Source: Leishmania mexicana MHOM/GT/2001/U1103
Lineage: Eukaryota > Euglenozoa > Kinetoplastea > Trypanosomatida > Trypanosomatidae
Direction: 5' to 3'
NCBI RefSeq assembly: GCF_000234665.1
Contig: NC_018335.1
Coordinates: forward strand, 1,480,825 to 1,524,016
Length of the DNA: 43,192 bases
The notes beneath the pieces were generated by a model, which was not told the DNA's origin, made no database searches, and was given only the letters and a program-made list of their open reading frames with translations. How positions within the stretch are numbered: position 1 is the first letter of the stretch; the number at the start of each line of letters is the position of its first letter. The translations under genes and the position numbers were made by a program. This document shows, in pieces, positions 1 through 9,489 of this stretch.

Positions 1-1
1 G

Positions 2-796
2 GTCATCTCTTACGTTTTCCCTCGCATCCAGTCTGACATGATTATCATGCCGGATCTGGACGATCAGAACACCATCAAGGTATCCATGGACATGACGTTC
101 CCGAAGATGCCCTGCGCCGTGTTGACTCTCGACATCCTCGACGTTCTGCACAACCACATGTTCAACTCGATGGAGCACATTACCCGAACGCGCCTTGATG
201 CCGCAGGGCAGCCGATCTCCGATGGGCGCTCCAGTGACGACTTTGTCAGCGTCGCGGAGGGGTGTCGCCTCGAGGGCTACATCAAAGTTGGCAAAGTCCC
301 CGGTAACTTCCACATCTCATCCCACGGGCGGCAGCATCTGCTTGCGCAGCACTTCCCGAACGGTATCAACGTCGAGCATAGTATCCATCACCTGTCCTTT
401 GGTACCACTGATGTAAAGAAGCTTGCCAAGAAGGCTGCGCTGCACCCGCTTGATGGGAAAGAGCACCGGAGCGAGGTGCCGATGGTCTACCAGTACTTCC
501 TCGATATTGTGCCCACAATCTACGAGAGCAGCTTCTCCACCGTCCACACGTACCAGTTTACGGGGACGTCGAGCAGCACTCCCGTGCCCGCGAGGCAGAT
601 GGCTGCCGTTGTCTTCCAGTACCAGCTGTCCCCCATCACTGTGCGCTACTCGCTCGCACGCGTCTCGTTGACCCACTTTCTGACGTACGTCTGCGCTATC
701 ATCGGCGGCGTCTACACCGTGGCGGGATTACTGTCGCGCTTCGTGCACAGCTCTGCAGCTCAGTTTCAGCGCCGTGTACTGGGCAAGGGGGACTAA
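2..796 (+). CDS. ERV46/ERGIC3-family ER-Golgi cargo receptor, 5' partial
   Basis: The frame is open from base 2, so the gene starts upstream of the window and only the C-terminal 265 residues or so are present. What is seen: a luminal segment containing MPCAVLTLDILDV, then GCRLEGYIKVGKVPGNFHIS, and near the end a hydrophobic segment THFLTYVCAIIGGVYTVAGL followed by a short basic tail. These three blocks occur in the same order in ERV46/ERGIC3 (COPII-vesicle cargo receptors cycling between ER and Golgi with an ERV41 partner). The family has an N-terminal membrane segment, a large luminal domain and a C-terminal membrane segment. The first of these lies off the window. The stop at 794-796 is followed by a 1.5 kb spacer. 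The choice between ERV46 and the related ERV41/ERGIC2 is inferred from the GxYTVAG block and the conserved luminal FH motif; family assignment is firm, subtype less so. Confidence 0.88.
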   Translation, partial: VISYVFPRIQSDMIIMPDLDDQNTIKVSMDMTFPKMPCAVLTLDILDVLHNHMFNSMEHITRTRLDAAGQPISDGRSSDDFVSVAEGCRLEGYIKVGKVPGNFHISSHGRQHLLAQHFPNGINVEHSIHHLSFGTTDVKKLAKKAALHPLDGKEHRSEVPMVYQYFLDIVPTIYESSFSTVHTYQFTGTSSSTPVPARQMAAVVFQYQLSPITVRYSLARVSLTHFLTYVCAIIGGVYTVAGLLSRFVHSSAAQFQRRVLGKGD

Positions 797-2309
797 GTGT
801 CGCCTCGCTTGTCCTTGGAAAGGCCTGTGGATTCGTGCTCCTGTAAGCGTGCACGCGTGTCTGTATGTGCGAGGTCTGACGCATATGCGTGTGTGTGTGC
901 AGACGCGAGCAGTGTTCAAGCTATCTCTCGGCGGGGCGGCGGAGTCGCACTCCTCGCACCAGTAGAGACGGGACGGGCTTCCTGTCACGGTGTCACAGTG
1001 CGCCCCCTGCCTTGCTTTCTGTCCTTCGTGTCTGTCGGTGTTGAAGCGCACCATCACGATTGCTCTTAGCGGTGTCGTTCTCGCGCTCTCCTCTGGTACG
1101 AGGCGCCTGCTACCACTGCTGTGGCAGTGTTACTGTGGTACCGAAGCTTGGCCCTTGCCGCCTCCCTGTCTTTCTTCCTCGCTTGTTGCTGCACACTTTG
1201 TGGTGCGGGCGTGCGTGTTGCAGGGGACGACGGAACGCGAAGTACAGGTTGCAGCGGAGACACTGCCCCCGCTTCTGTGGACTCCGCAACGGGGATTTCA
1301 TGGAGCACCTGTATGGTCGTGATCTCTGAACATGCAGAAAAAACGCCTGTCAAACTGCAACATGGTAGTCGGCTAGGCAGGACGACGGGTCAGCGGTGAA
1401 GGCGATGGCTCTCACTCGCCTCCCCACAAGTCCCTCCAGGCACGTCGGTCCTCTTCCTCTTTTCGGTTTGTCAGCCCTCGTGGCATGGGAGAGGTGAGAA
1501 CTTCGAACGTGACACACGAGGCCGAAACGCAGCGTGGATAATGCTGCAATGAATGGTCCGCTTTGCCGCCGCTCGTCTTTCGTCTTCGTGCACACCCACT
1601 TGCGCGTCGAGCGCATGTGGGCAGGAGGGAGACTGGGGTAGTACAGTGCTCCGTTCTCCTTGCTTCTGTGCTTGGGTGCGCATGGAGACGTGCACCGAAC
1701 GGCGGAGAGCGGTGCTGTCGTCGGCGAATGAGTGTCGTCTCTTCGGTTTTCCTCCTCGTCCTTCTCTCTCTCGCATGTGCCCTCATTCTTCCGCACGCGG
1801 CGTGAGCGGCCACAACGTGCGTGGCAGACGCGTGAGCGCATGTTTCTGCTCGAGCGTGCCGATACCAGAATGCGAGGAAAAATAAAAGCCGCTCTGCCTC
1901 TTCCCGTGTTCTCCTCTTCCCTCCCTCTGTTTGCGTGATACACACACACACCACAACGCGTAGTCGTCTCCCGACGACTGATTCTAGCCATCACGGCGGT
2001 GGGCCGCTGCTGCGCACCACATTTACGGCGCTCTCTGTCCTTGCGAATTTCTCATCCGTGTTGGCGCTGTCCCTCCTTCCTGCCTAGGCTCTCTCTTTTG
2101 GTGCACGTGTGGACGTGAACCGGGTTTGAACAGACTCCTCCCCACCTCCACGCCTTCGCACGCACACATATATACGCCAACTCACGCGAGTCTCTTGGCA
2201 GGGGGTTGGGGGTGGGAACCCGTCACGCCTCTCTGTGACACTGCAGCTATTCTGCATTCTTCTGTGGTCATCACCGCTGCTGTTACTACTTCTGCTTCGG
2301 GGGTCTGTC
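797..2309. other. Spacer between ERV46-like gene and XPB (UTRs)
   Basis: About 1.5 kb without a supported gene. Reading frames here are short, overlap on both strands and are dominated by Ser, Arg, Pro and Cys, as expected from translated CT-rich DNA. The sequence should hold the 3' UTR of the upstream gene and the 5' UTR of XPB. A polypyrimidine stretch with AG at 2086-2087 and a second AG at 2245-2246 are candidate trans-splice acceptors. No tRNA-like or repeat structure was noticed. Confidence 0.6.
2227..2246 (+). promoter_or_regulatory. Candidate trans-splice acceptor for XPB
   Basis: A CT-rich stretch ends in CTGCAG, with the AG at 2245-2246. Splicing here would remove the ATG at 2235 and leave the ATG at 2310 as the first AUG after a 63-nt leader with no other ATG. 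This supports the shorter XPB start. The AG at 2086-2087 is an alternative, after a longer pyrimidine tract. Confidence 0.45.
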
Positions 2310-4730
2310 ATGACGCATTCACTCAGCGGAGATGCTCGCACGGACGAAAAATGCCTCTTCGTTGAGAGCAGAATAGAATCGGGCGGCTACATCACCATCA
2401 TCGCGGAGTCATTCCGCAGAAGCTACGTGATCATCCGCCCTCTCTTGACGACACTAGCGGAGGCCATCTCGCGGCCCTCGCTGATGCATGAGTACCGTCT
2501 GACCCCGTTCTCTCTCGGCGCCGCCGTGTCAAACGGGATCGACGCTGCTGAGGCGACCGCCTTCTTGGAGACCTACGCTTACGGACTTGCAGAGAGCAGT
2601 GAAAGACGGAAACTTGTGCGCCAGTTCATTGAATCCTGCATGACGTGCTACAACCTTGCCCGCATCATTATCGATTCGGATAGGACCCTCGTGCAGTGCA
2701 AGAACGAGGAGACGGCTCAGATGCTGCTACGCGACGCCGTGATCGCGTCGGTGGCCGCAACGCCGCTTCGCATATTTTACGAGGAGAGCTCTTGGGACGA
2801 GAACCCAGCGCCTTACCCTTCGTTTCTGCTGCAGAGCAGGGTGATGTCAAAGGTGGTGGCCGCCCAATGCGTGGTGCTCGGCCTCCCTATTCAGCAGCAG
2901 TACGACTTCGAGAAAGACACATCAGTTCGCACGGCGCACATCTCGCTGCGCACGCAGACAAAGCCGCGCCGATATCAGATTGAGGCGGTGGATGCCGCCA
3001 TCCACGACGGTACCCTCAACAGCGGATGCCTCCTACTCCCCTGCGGTGCTGGAAAGACGCTACTGGGCATCATGCTCATGTGCAAGGTGAAGAAGCCGAC
3101 GCTGGTCGTGTGCGCCGGCGGTGTCAGTGTTGAGCAGTGGAAGAGCCAAATTCTCGACTATGCCGTATTGGAAGCACCACCGCCGACGGATGACGGCGAT
3201 GCCGCAGACGCTCATGGCGGTCGTCCCCACCAAATCAAAAACGGCGCTGCCCGCATCGCGTGCCTGACGGGCAAGCAGAAGGATCCCATCACCGAGGAAA
3301 CGGACGTTGTGCTGACAACGTACAGCATGCTGGTCACGGCCCACAAGGCCAAAATGCGCCAACAAGCAACAGCAATATCCAGCGAGGACGGCCTGTTCAC
3401 GGGACGTGGTCTACGCAAGCGGAAAGAGAACCCCAAAGAGAAGCTCTTCGCTCCGTATGGCCTGCTGATTCTGGATGAGGTACACGTGATGCCAGCGGAG
3501 AGCTTTCGTGAGAGTCTCGGCTTCGTTGACGCCAAAGGCGTCGTCGGCCTCACCGCCACCTACGTGCGCGAAGATCACAAGATCCTCGACCTCTTCCACC
3601 TCGTCGGGCCGAAGCTGTACGACATTTCTATGGAGACCCTTGCCTCACAGGGGTACCTCTCCAAGGTTCACTGCGTCGAGGTGCGCACACCGATGACGAA
3701 GGAGTTTGGGCTCGAGTACATGGACCGCAGCAGCAAAGCGGCACGGGCGGGGAAGGCGCCGGCGCTGGTGATGCTGGCTGCGGCGAACCCGAACAAAATG
3801 ATGTGCGTACGGGAACTTGTGTGGCAACATCTCGACGCCGGCGCCAAAATCCTTCTCTGCTGCGACCACATCATGCTCCTGAAGGAGTATGGGGAACTGC
3901 TGAACGCACCGGTGATATGCGGCAGTACGCAGCACAAGGAGCGACTGATGATCTTCTCCGACTTCCAGAGCACTTCGAAGATTAACGTGATATGCGTCTC
4001 GCGCGTTGGCGACGTGAGCGTGAATCTGCCCAACGCAAATGTCGTGATTCAGGTGTCCAGCCACGGCGGCAGCCGCCGTCAGGAAGCCCAGCGACTAGGC
4101 CGTATCCTGCGGCCAAAGGAGCGCGCCGCGAACGGGAGGACGGTGGATGCGTGGTTCTACTCGATCATCAGCATGGACACCGTCGAAATGAACTACGCGG
4201 CTCACCGCACCGCCTTCCTCGTTGACCAAGGGTACGCGTGCCGCGTCATGGAGTACAACCCTTTCGCATCATCGGTCAACACCGCTTTAGGAGGCGTGAA
4301 GGAGCAGGTGAAGAAGCATCGGGTTGGCGACGTAGTGAGCATCAAGCAGGAGTCTTTATACGAGACGCTGCACCAGTCAAGCGTGTTGCGGCCGCGATCG
4401 GGCGAACGCTCCGGGTGCGGTGCCGACGCTGGCGACTGTCGCACCGAGTCGCTCTCGTATCAGCTCGAGCTGCTTTCAAAGGTGGTCTCCAGCTGGGAAA
4501 TCGAATTTCAGCAGGAGTGTCGCAAGCGCCGCCGCACCGCCGTGAGGGACGCCGACGACAACGCCGCTGACGAGACGGGCAGCGCTGACGACGTGGTGGA
4601 GGCTCGACCGATTCGCACCTATGCCGCTATCAAAAGTGAGTGGAGGGGTGGTGCTGACTCCGCGAACCGTGTCACAGCGCTACGCGACCTCGTTGGTGTC
4701 GATGATGGATTTGTGTACCACGAACTCTAG
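2310..4730 (+). CDS. XPB: TFIIH DNA translocase/helicase XPB (ERCC3/Ssl2 homologue)
   Basis: XPB is the superfamily 2 ATPase of TFIIH that opens promoter DNA and works in nucleotide excision repair in the nucleus. In the 806-residue protein I see Walker A PCGAGKT (244-250), Walker B DEVH (389-392), the RED motif typical of XPB (R420-E421-D422 inside TYVREDHKI), and motif VI QEAQRLGRILRP (591-602), followed by the family block FLVDQGY. An N-terminal damage-recognition-like region of about 220 residues precedes the helicase core. The frame is open from an ATG at 2235, but the extra 25 residues form a hydrophobic leader made from pyrimidine-rich DNA, which makes no sense for a nuclear helicase. 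I therefore start at 2310. An inserted acidic/glycine stretch lies between motifs I and II (about residues 287-310). Trypanosomatids carry two XPB paralogues (XPB and XPB-R); which one this is cannot be settled by eye. Confidence 0.93.
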   Translation: MTHSLSGDARTDEKCLFVESRIESGGYITIIAESFRRSYVIIRPLLTTLAEAISRPSLMHEYRLTPFSLGAAVSNGIDAAEATAFLETYAYGLAESSERRKLVRQFIESCMTCYNLARIIIDSDRTLVQCKNEETAQMLLRDAVIASVAATPLRIFYEESSWDENPAPYPSFLLQSRVMSKVVAAQCVVLGLPIQQQYDFEKDTSVRTAHISLRTQTKPRRYQIEAVDAAIHDGTLNSGCLLLPCGAGKTLLGIMLMCKVKKPTLVVCAGGVSVEQWKSQILDYAVLEAPPPTDDGDAADAHGGRPHQIKNGAARIACLTGKQKDPITEETDVVLTTYSMLVTAHKAKMRQQATAISSEDGLFTGRGLRKRKENPKEKLFAPYGLLILDEVHVMPAESFRESLGFVDAKGVVGLTATYVREDHKILDLFHLVGPKLYDISMETLASQGYLSKVHCVEVRTPMTKEFGLEYMDRSSKAARAGKAPALVMLAAANPNKMMCVRELVWQHLDAGAKILLCCDHIMLLKEYGELLNAPVICGSTQHKERLMIFSDFQSTSKINVICVSRVGDVSVNLPNANVVIQVSSHGGSRRQEAQRLGRILRPKERAANGRTVDAWFYSIISMDTVEMNYAAHRTAFLVDQGYACRVMEYNPFASSVNTALGGVKEQVKKHRVGDVVSIKQESLYETLHQSSVLRPRSGERSGCGADAGDCRTESLSYQLELLSKVVSSWEIEFQQECRKRRRTAVRDADDNAADETGSADDVVEARPIRTYAAIKSEWRGGADSANRVTALRDLVGVDDGFVYHEL

Positions 4731-7700
4731 CGCCGCGTGTTGTCCACACGTGCCTGCGTACACTGGCTAAGAGAGGGAGGGCGGCAGGTGTGTGTGTGGG
4801 GGGGGGGGCACCCTTTCTGTTTGTATTTCCTTCTCTCTTGTGCTTCCTTCACTCAACAACCCTTTCGCACTTTATTTGAGGCGCGCGTGCAACCGCCAAC
4901 AATCCCAAGGCGCGCTCACGCAGGCTTCGGAGGAAGGGCGGGGGTACAGTGGAGGCACACATGCACTTGCGGTTGGCATGCCCACTCACGTCCGGAGCGC
5001 CCATCACGTAGCTCCGCCCACGTGCAACTTGCAGCAACAACGAAAAAAAAAATAAAGGAAGAAAGAGCGTGAGTCGACCACGTTTAAGGTGCCCGAACAC
5101 CATCTACACAGAACAGCCTCTCTTGGCGTTCTCAGTGCGGGCGAGGACGTGCACGTGCGAGTGGGCGACTCACGCCTCCCCCTTCATCATCGATCACGGA
5201 CTTCAGCGATGTTGTGTCGAGTGCTGCCAACTCTGTATGCCTTTCTTTCCCATCGTCTATCTCTCTTGTTCTTCCGTCCGCTGATCTCGTTTCTGCCATC
5301 TTCGACGCCTGCGCTGCTGTCGCCTCTCAGCCGCTACAGGCGCCACTGCCGTATTGTTTGTTTACAAGAAGCGACCACTGCAAGCAAAAAAAAATGGTCT
5401 GAGTAACCTGCTGGTTGGTGGTGTACGTCGTCGTGTACGTTGCCAAGTGGATCTACTGGCTCTTCAGACGTCCTGCAATCGAGAACAAGAGGGAAACTGA
5501 GGAGCCGCCGTCGGTCAAGGGCTCTAGCGCGTGTGACAGTGGTACCTGATCTTCGCCATTCAAGCGCCACGGCAAGGGTCCTCCGGCCTCCCCGTCTGCG
5601 TAAAGCAGCTGTGGCGACGATGTTATTCCCTCCAGCCGGCGCCGTGTGAGCCGACGCGTTTGCATGCATTGTATCTGTGGCCTCTGCAGCGCCACACTCG
5701 CGCATGAAAAGACTCACGCAACCCATACGCGGGCCGACACACATTTCGGCTCCTCTACGCGCCTGCACAAGCGTTGACTGAATGTCGAATCGACCCCCTT
5801 CCACCCCCCTTGTGAGCAGGCCGCTCTGTTGAGGATGTGAAAGCAGGCTAGTTGCAGGAGGAAGAAGAGGGAACGGACAGTACTTGTGGAACATGCTTGT
5901 GCTCTTCTTGCATGGCGCAACGCAACACGTCAAGGCCTGATGGGCGCGGCGACTTCCAGCTGAACGTCGTTCTCTGCACTGTAAATCCGTTGTCTCGTGG
6001 AGGAGGCAAAGGAAGAGCGACTACGTGTGCGTGGTGTCTCTTGTACTGTATGCCTTTCTCCCTTCCTCACCGCGTATGAGCGCGTGCGTGTGCGCGCACT
6101 TATTTTATGACGTGTCATGTTGGAACCGCAGGATACATGATGCGGAATGTACGCACGACACAATGCTGCACTGACGCAAACTCACACCTATCTGTAGGCA
6201 CGCACGCAGGCACGCACAAACAGGAGCGCAGAAGGAAAGAACCGCATGGAAAAGTAGGCAAGTAAGCAGGCGAGGAGTGAGGGATAGAGCGCACGTGGAC
6301 AGACGGTGGCGGACGGTACTCGTTAAGACAGGAGAAGGAAGAATACGGGCCAGCGCCCTTGGTGGTCATACAAGGGTCGCCAGCACCTGTGCTTACACTG
6401 CCCCATCTCCCGGGCAGTTCGCTCGTAACGAATGTTCTAGCAATCGGCACGACAATGTGCCTGCGTGTCCGAATGAGTCGACCAGGCAGTCGCTCACCGG
6501 GCCCACTTCTGCCTCTCCACCACTTGTGCTCTTCCTTGCTTCTCTCTTTGCTGTGCTTGCCGCATTCCATGCGGCCGGTGGGGTGTGCGCGCCCTTCCCG
6601 TCTCTTCTGCCCTCCGTCTTCCTTTTTCATTTTTTTTCTCTCTTGTTCGTTGTGTCTCTCGTATTTACTCCGCCTTGCCTTTTGTTCTTGTACGTCGTGG
6701 TCGACTGTCTCGCCGCCTCTGGTCTAATGTGTGCTTCGTGTGACAGGGCCCTTGTCGTGCCACGAAGAGGGAGAGGGAGAGGGGAGAGAAGCGCCTTGCC
6801 CGCCCGCCATGTTTCGTTTTTCGTTTGCACTGTATAAACTCTCCGTGGTGCCTCCTCTCTTCCGCTCGCTTGCTCTTCTCCCCCGAGTGGCAGTCGCGCA
6901 TTTTGTTTTTCTTTAGTATTTGTGAATTTCTTGTTCCGGCATGGGGGTGGGGGCCAACGCTCACTACGAGAGGGGTGGGAGAGAGAGGGGCCGGACGGCG
7001 GACACGTTGTCTACGCGTCTGTTTCCATTGCCTGCACTCGAAAATCACGCGACCTCTCTCTCTCTCTGTTGTCCCTTGTGTGTGTGTGTATTTTGTGCGC
7101 ACTTGCGCGACAGGAGATGCGAACATAAAAAACGAAAATAAAACATGAGGAAACGCAGCCAGGGATGCACAAGTGGACCCACGTGGTGCCACGACACATA
7201 CGACCGTCGGTATGTGCGTGTATATGCTGAGCTCACTCGCGAGGAAGAATTTGCACTACGGGAAAGACTGCCTGCGCCAAAGAAGGACACCCGTACTTCA
7301 CACCATTTCGTCGTGCACTTCGGTGGTGAAGGGGTGTGTGGGTCGACTGGATGCTACTGCTTTCTTGTGGTTTCCTGCTGGTTTCTGCCCCAGCGCGCAG
7401 CAATCTTTCTCTCGCCCCCTCGGCTTCCTCCGCTACGGTATGCCTCTGTCTTTTTGGGTGTGCGCGTGCGATTCGCCGGCCTGTGTGATGCCCGTCTCCC
7501 ATTTCTTACCTGTAACCCCCCTGCCACCGCGGGCGCGTCTGTGTATGTGTGCCGCCACTCTCCTCTCCCTTCTCTCACGATCCTTTAGCTTCGTTCCACA
7601 TCCCCTCTCTACAAGCAAGCGCGCACACACAAAACGTTTCTCCCTTTTCTTCTCTTTTCTCCTCAACATGTCCTTCCCCCACGGCACACTATCGGGAAGG

Positions 7701-8767
7701 AAAGCGGTTGGCTGGAGACGCAGCTCTGCGCACCTAGACCCAGCACGTACATTGACGCGTTCATCACAGCCTGCGAGGAAGTGACGCGAACCGTCTTCAC
7801 CGCGAGACCACGAACGCAAGGAGGGGCGATAACAACTTGAGGGCGTTGCGAGGGGAGTGTCATTTTGCGTCTGTGGGTCGTTGTGTATGCAGCGCCCACT
7901 CTCCCTCTCTTTTGACTCTTTCTCTCTCTCATCGCTTCCGCTGCCTCGACCACCTTCATCGATCTCTCTACGGGAGCGCTTTGCGCGTGTCTGCACCCGA
8001 CCTTGCTCTCCCAATCTCGTGCTGTCGCCTCATTCCGCTCCCTCTACGGAGCACAGAGACGCCGAGGCGCACAATTGAACGTAGCCCTACTCGTCCATAC
8101 ACACCTCTACACGTCTCCCTGCTCTCGCTGATCTGCGCAAGTCCTGTGGACCGTGTGGACTGGCACCGTTGTTGGCTCTCGCTCTTCTTTCCGCCCGCTC
8201 TGCTGAAGGGCGAAGTCGATTCTGTGTTTGCGGCTTTTTTCTTGGACTGGATGTGCTTCATATTCTGAAATCTTTTTGCTTTGATTTTTGCATCGTGTAT
8301 GGCCGCGCTTCCTTTTCGTGGTCTTGTCTCCACTGATGCTGCTGCAGCTGTTGGCTCTGTGCCTGTGTGTGCGGGTCTCTCTCTGCGACGCCTACCCGCA
8401 ACCCTTTTGTTCCGTCTCGAGCTTTGCTTGAGACCTCCGCACTCACCTGCGCGGTGGCACGAAGAAGACGAGTACAGAGAAAGTTGTATGTTCTACAGCG
8501 GAAGCCCCCTGCCCCTCCTCCACTCAGAACTGCGCACTGTGTGGTCTGCGAGGGGGAGGAGGGGCAGCGACGACCGGACAGCCTTTTTGGACCCTCTTTT
8601 CGCTCTTCTCGAATCCCTTGCAGCTCCTTCTCTACCACCTCCCGTTCTCTCCGCCGTCCGCCAACCTCGCAGCTGAGGACGCGTCGACAGCGGTCAAGAA
8701 AAGAGAGGCACCACCGTCTTGTTGTCAAGTACGCCTAGATTACTCTCACGTCTTCGTATTCAGAAGC

Positions 8768-8812
8768 GCACACACGCACACACACATACATACACCCACA
8801 CATACCCACACG
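8768..8812. repeat. CA-rich microsatellite
   Basis: An imperfect CA/CATA/CCCA tract of about 45 bases, with alternating purine and pyrimidine. Simple repeats like this are common in kinetoplastid spacers. Confidence 0.85.
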
Positions 8813-8871
8813 GGAACACAAAGACAGCGTAGGGGGACGGGGATCAGCCGCCGGACGACGCTCTCTGAATG

Positions 8872-8895
8872 TATATATATATATATTAATATATT
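8872..8895. repeat. AT dinucleotide repeat
   Basis: A run of alternating T and A of about 24 bases with one TTAAT interruption. It stands out in an otherwise GC- and CT-rich spacer. Confidence 0.85.
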
Positions 8896-9339
8896 TTCTT
8901 ATGCAGTTTGAATGCTTGCATCTCCTATCATGTCCCGTTTTCGAGGTCATTCTCCGCACTAGTTTCTCACATTTTCCTTCCAGTCCTCCCTTCTCCTCAG
9001 GCCGCGCTGCCGACAGAAAGAAAGACATCTCATCTAGCTTGACGTGCCCAGTGTGACACACACACTCACCCTCCCCTCGTTCTCGTCGTACGCCTCCGCG
9101 GCGCCCTTTGTCTTCTCTGCCAACAATTGCTTCATCTCTATCCTTTAAAAGAATTATCTCCACATACGATCAAAGAAGCCGGACCGGGTGAGACAATCCA
9201 TTGTAGTCGATCCGCCTGTTTAGAGTGTCGCAGACACCCACCAACGCATACAGGTGCCTGTGGAAGTGGTCGCTGCCACCCCCCGCCCATCTGTTTCACG
9301 TTGGTGGCGTTTTTCTCCTTTGTGTCACCCACACACTCT

Positions 9340-9371
9340 CTGACCTTGTGGCCTTCCTCCTGTGCGTGCAG
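9340..9371 (+). promoter_or_regulatory. Candidate trans-splice acceptor for the HECT ligase gene
   Basis: A pyrimidine-rich tract ends in GTGCAG, with AG at 9370-9371. The 118 nt from there to the ATG at 9490 contain no other ATG. A second AG at 9480-9481, after TTTCCATCT, would leave a leader of only 8 nt. Confidence 0.55.
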
Positions 9372-9489
9372 CTGGCAAGCCTTCTTCGTCATTGCACGAA
9401 TACGCATCTGGGCACCACTGGAATCACCGGATCGTCCCGCGTGTCGCGGTCGTTGGTGACTTTGGTGCGGTTTCCATCTAGGCCGCACG

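Larger units (their letters stand above)
4731..9489. other. 4.8 kb spacer between XPB and the HECT ligase; no gene recognised
   Basis: This is the longest gene-free stretch of the window. Many short frames exist on both strands, but all look like translated CT- or GA-rich DNA and none has a recognisable domain. It contains a G-run near 4799-4809, A-runs near 5043 and 5386, long CT-rich tracts (about 6500-6680, 7380-7680, 7870-8060, 8580-8670), a CA-rich microsatellite and an AT repeat near 8.8 kb. It must include the XPB 3' UTR and the HECT 5' UTR. I saw no tRNA- or rRNA-like segment, but small nucleolar or other short RNAs cannot be excluded by eye. Confidence 0.55.

Noticed and set aside
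1350..1994. A 214-codon minus-strand frame in the first spacer
   Set aside because: Arg-rich complement of CT-rich sequence; it would also be the only opposite-strand gene in this part of a one-direction cluster.
6277..6837. A 186-codon plus-strand frame in the long spacer
   Set aside because: Ser/Pro/Leu/Phe-rich from CT-rich DNA; no conserved motif and several equally long frames overlap it on both strands.
7173..7784. A 203-codon plus-strand frame in the long spacer
   Set aside because: The same pyrimidine-tract character, overlapped by minus-strand frames of similar length; no protein-like pattern.
8872..8895. TATA-type promoter
   Set aside because: It is a simple AT repeat. Protein-coding genes in trypanosomatids lack such promoters, and the repeat is 600 bases from the next gene.
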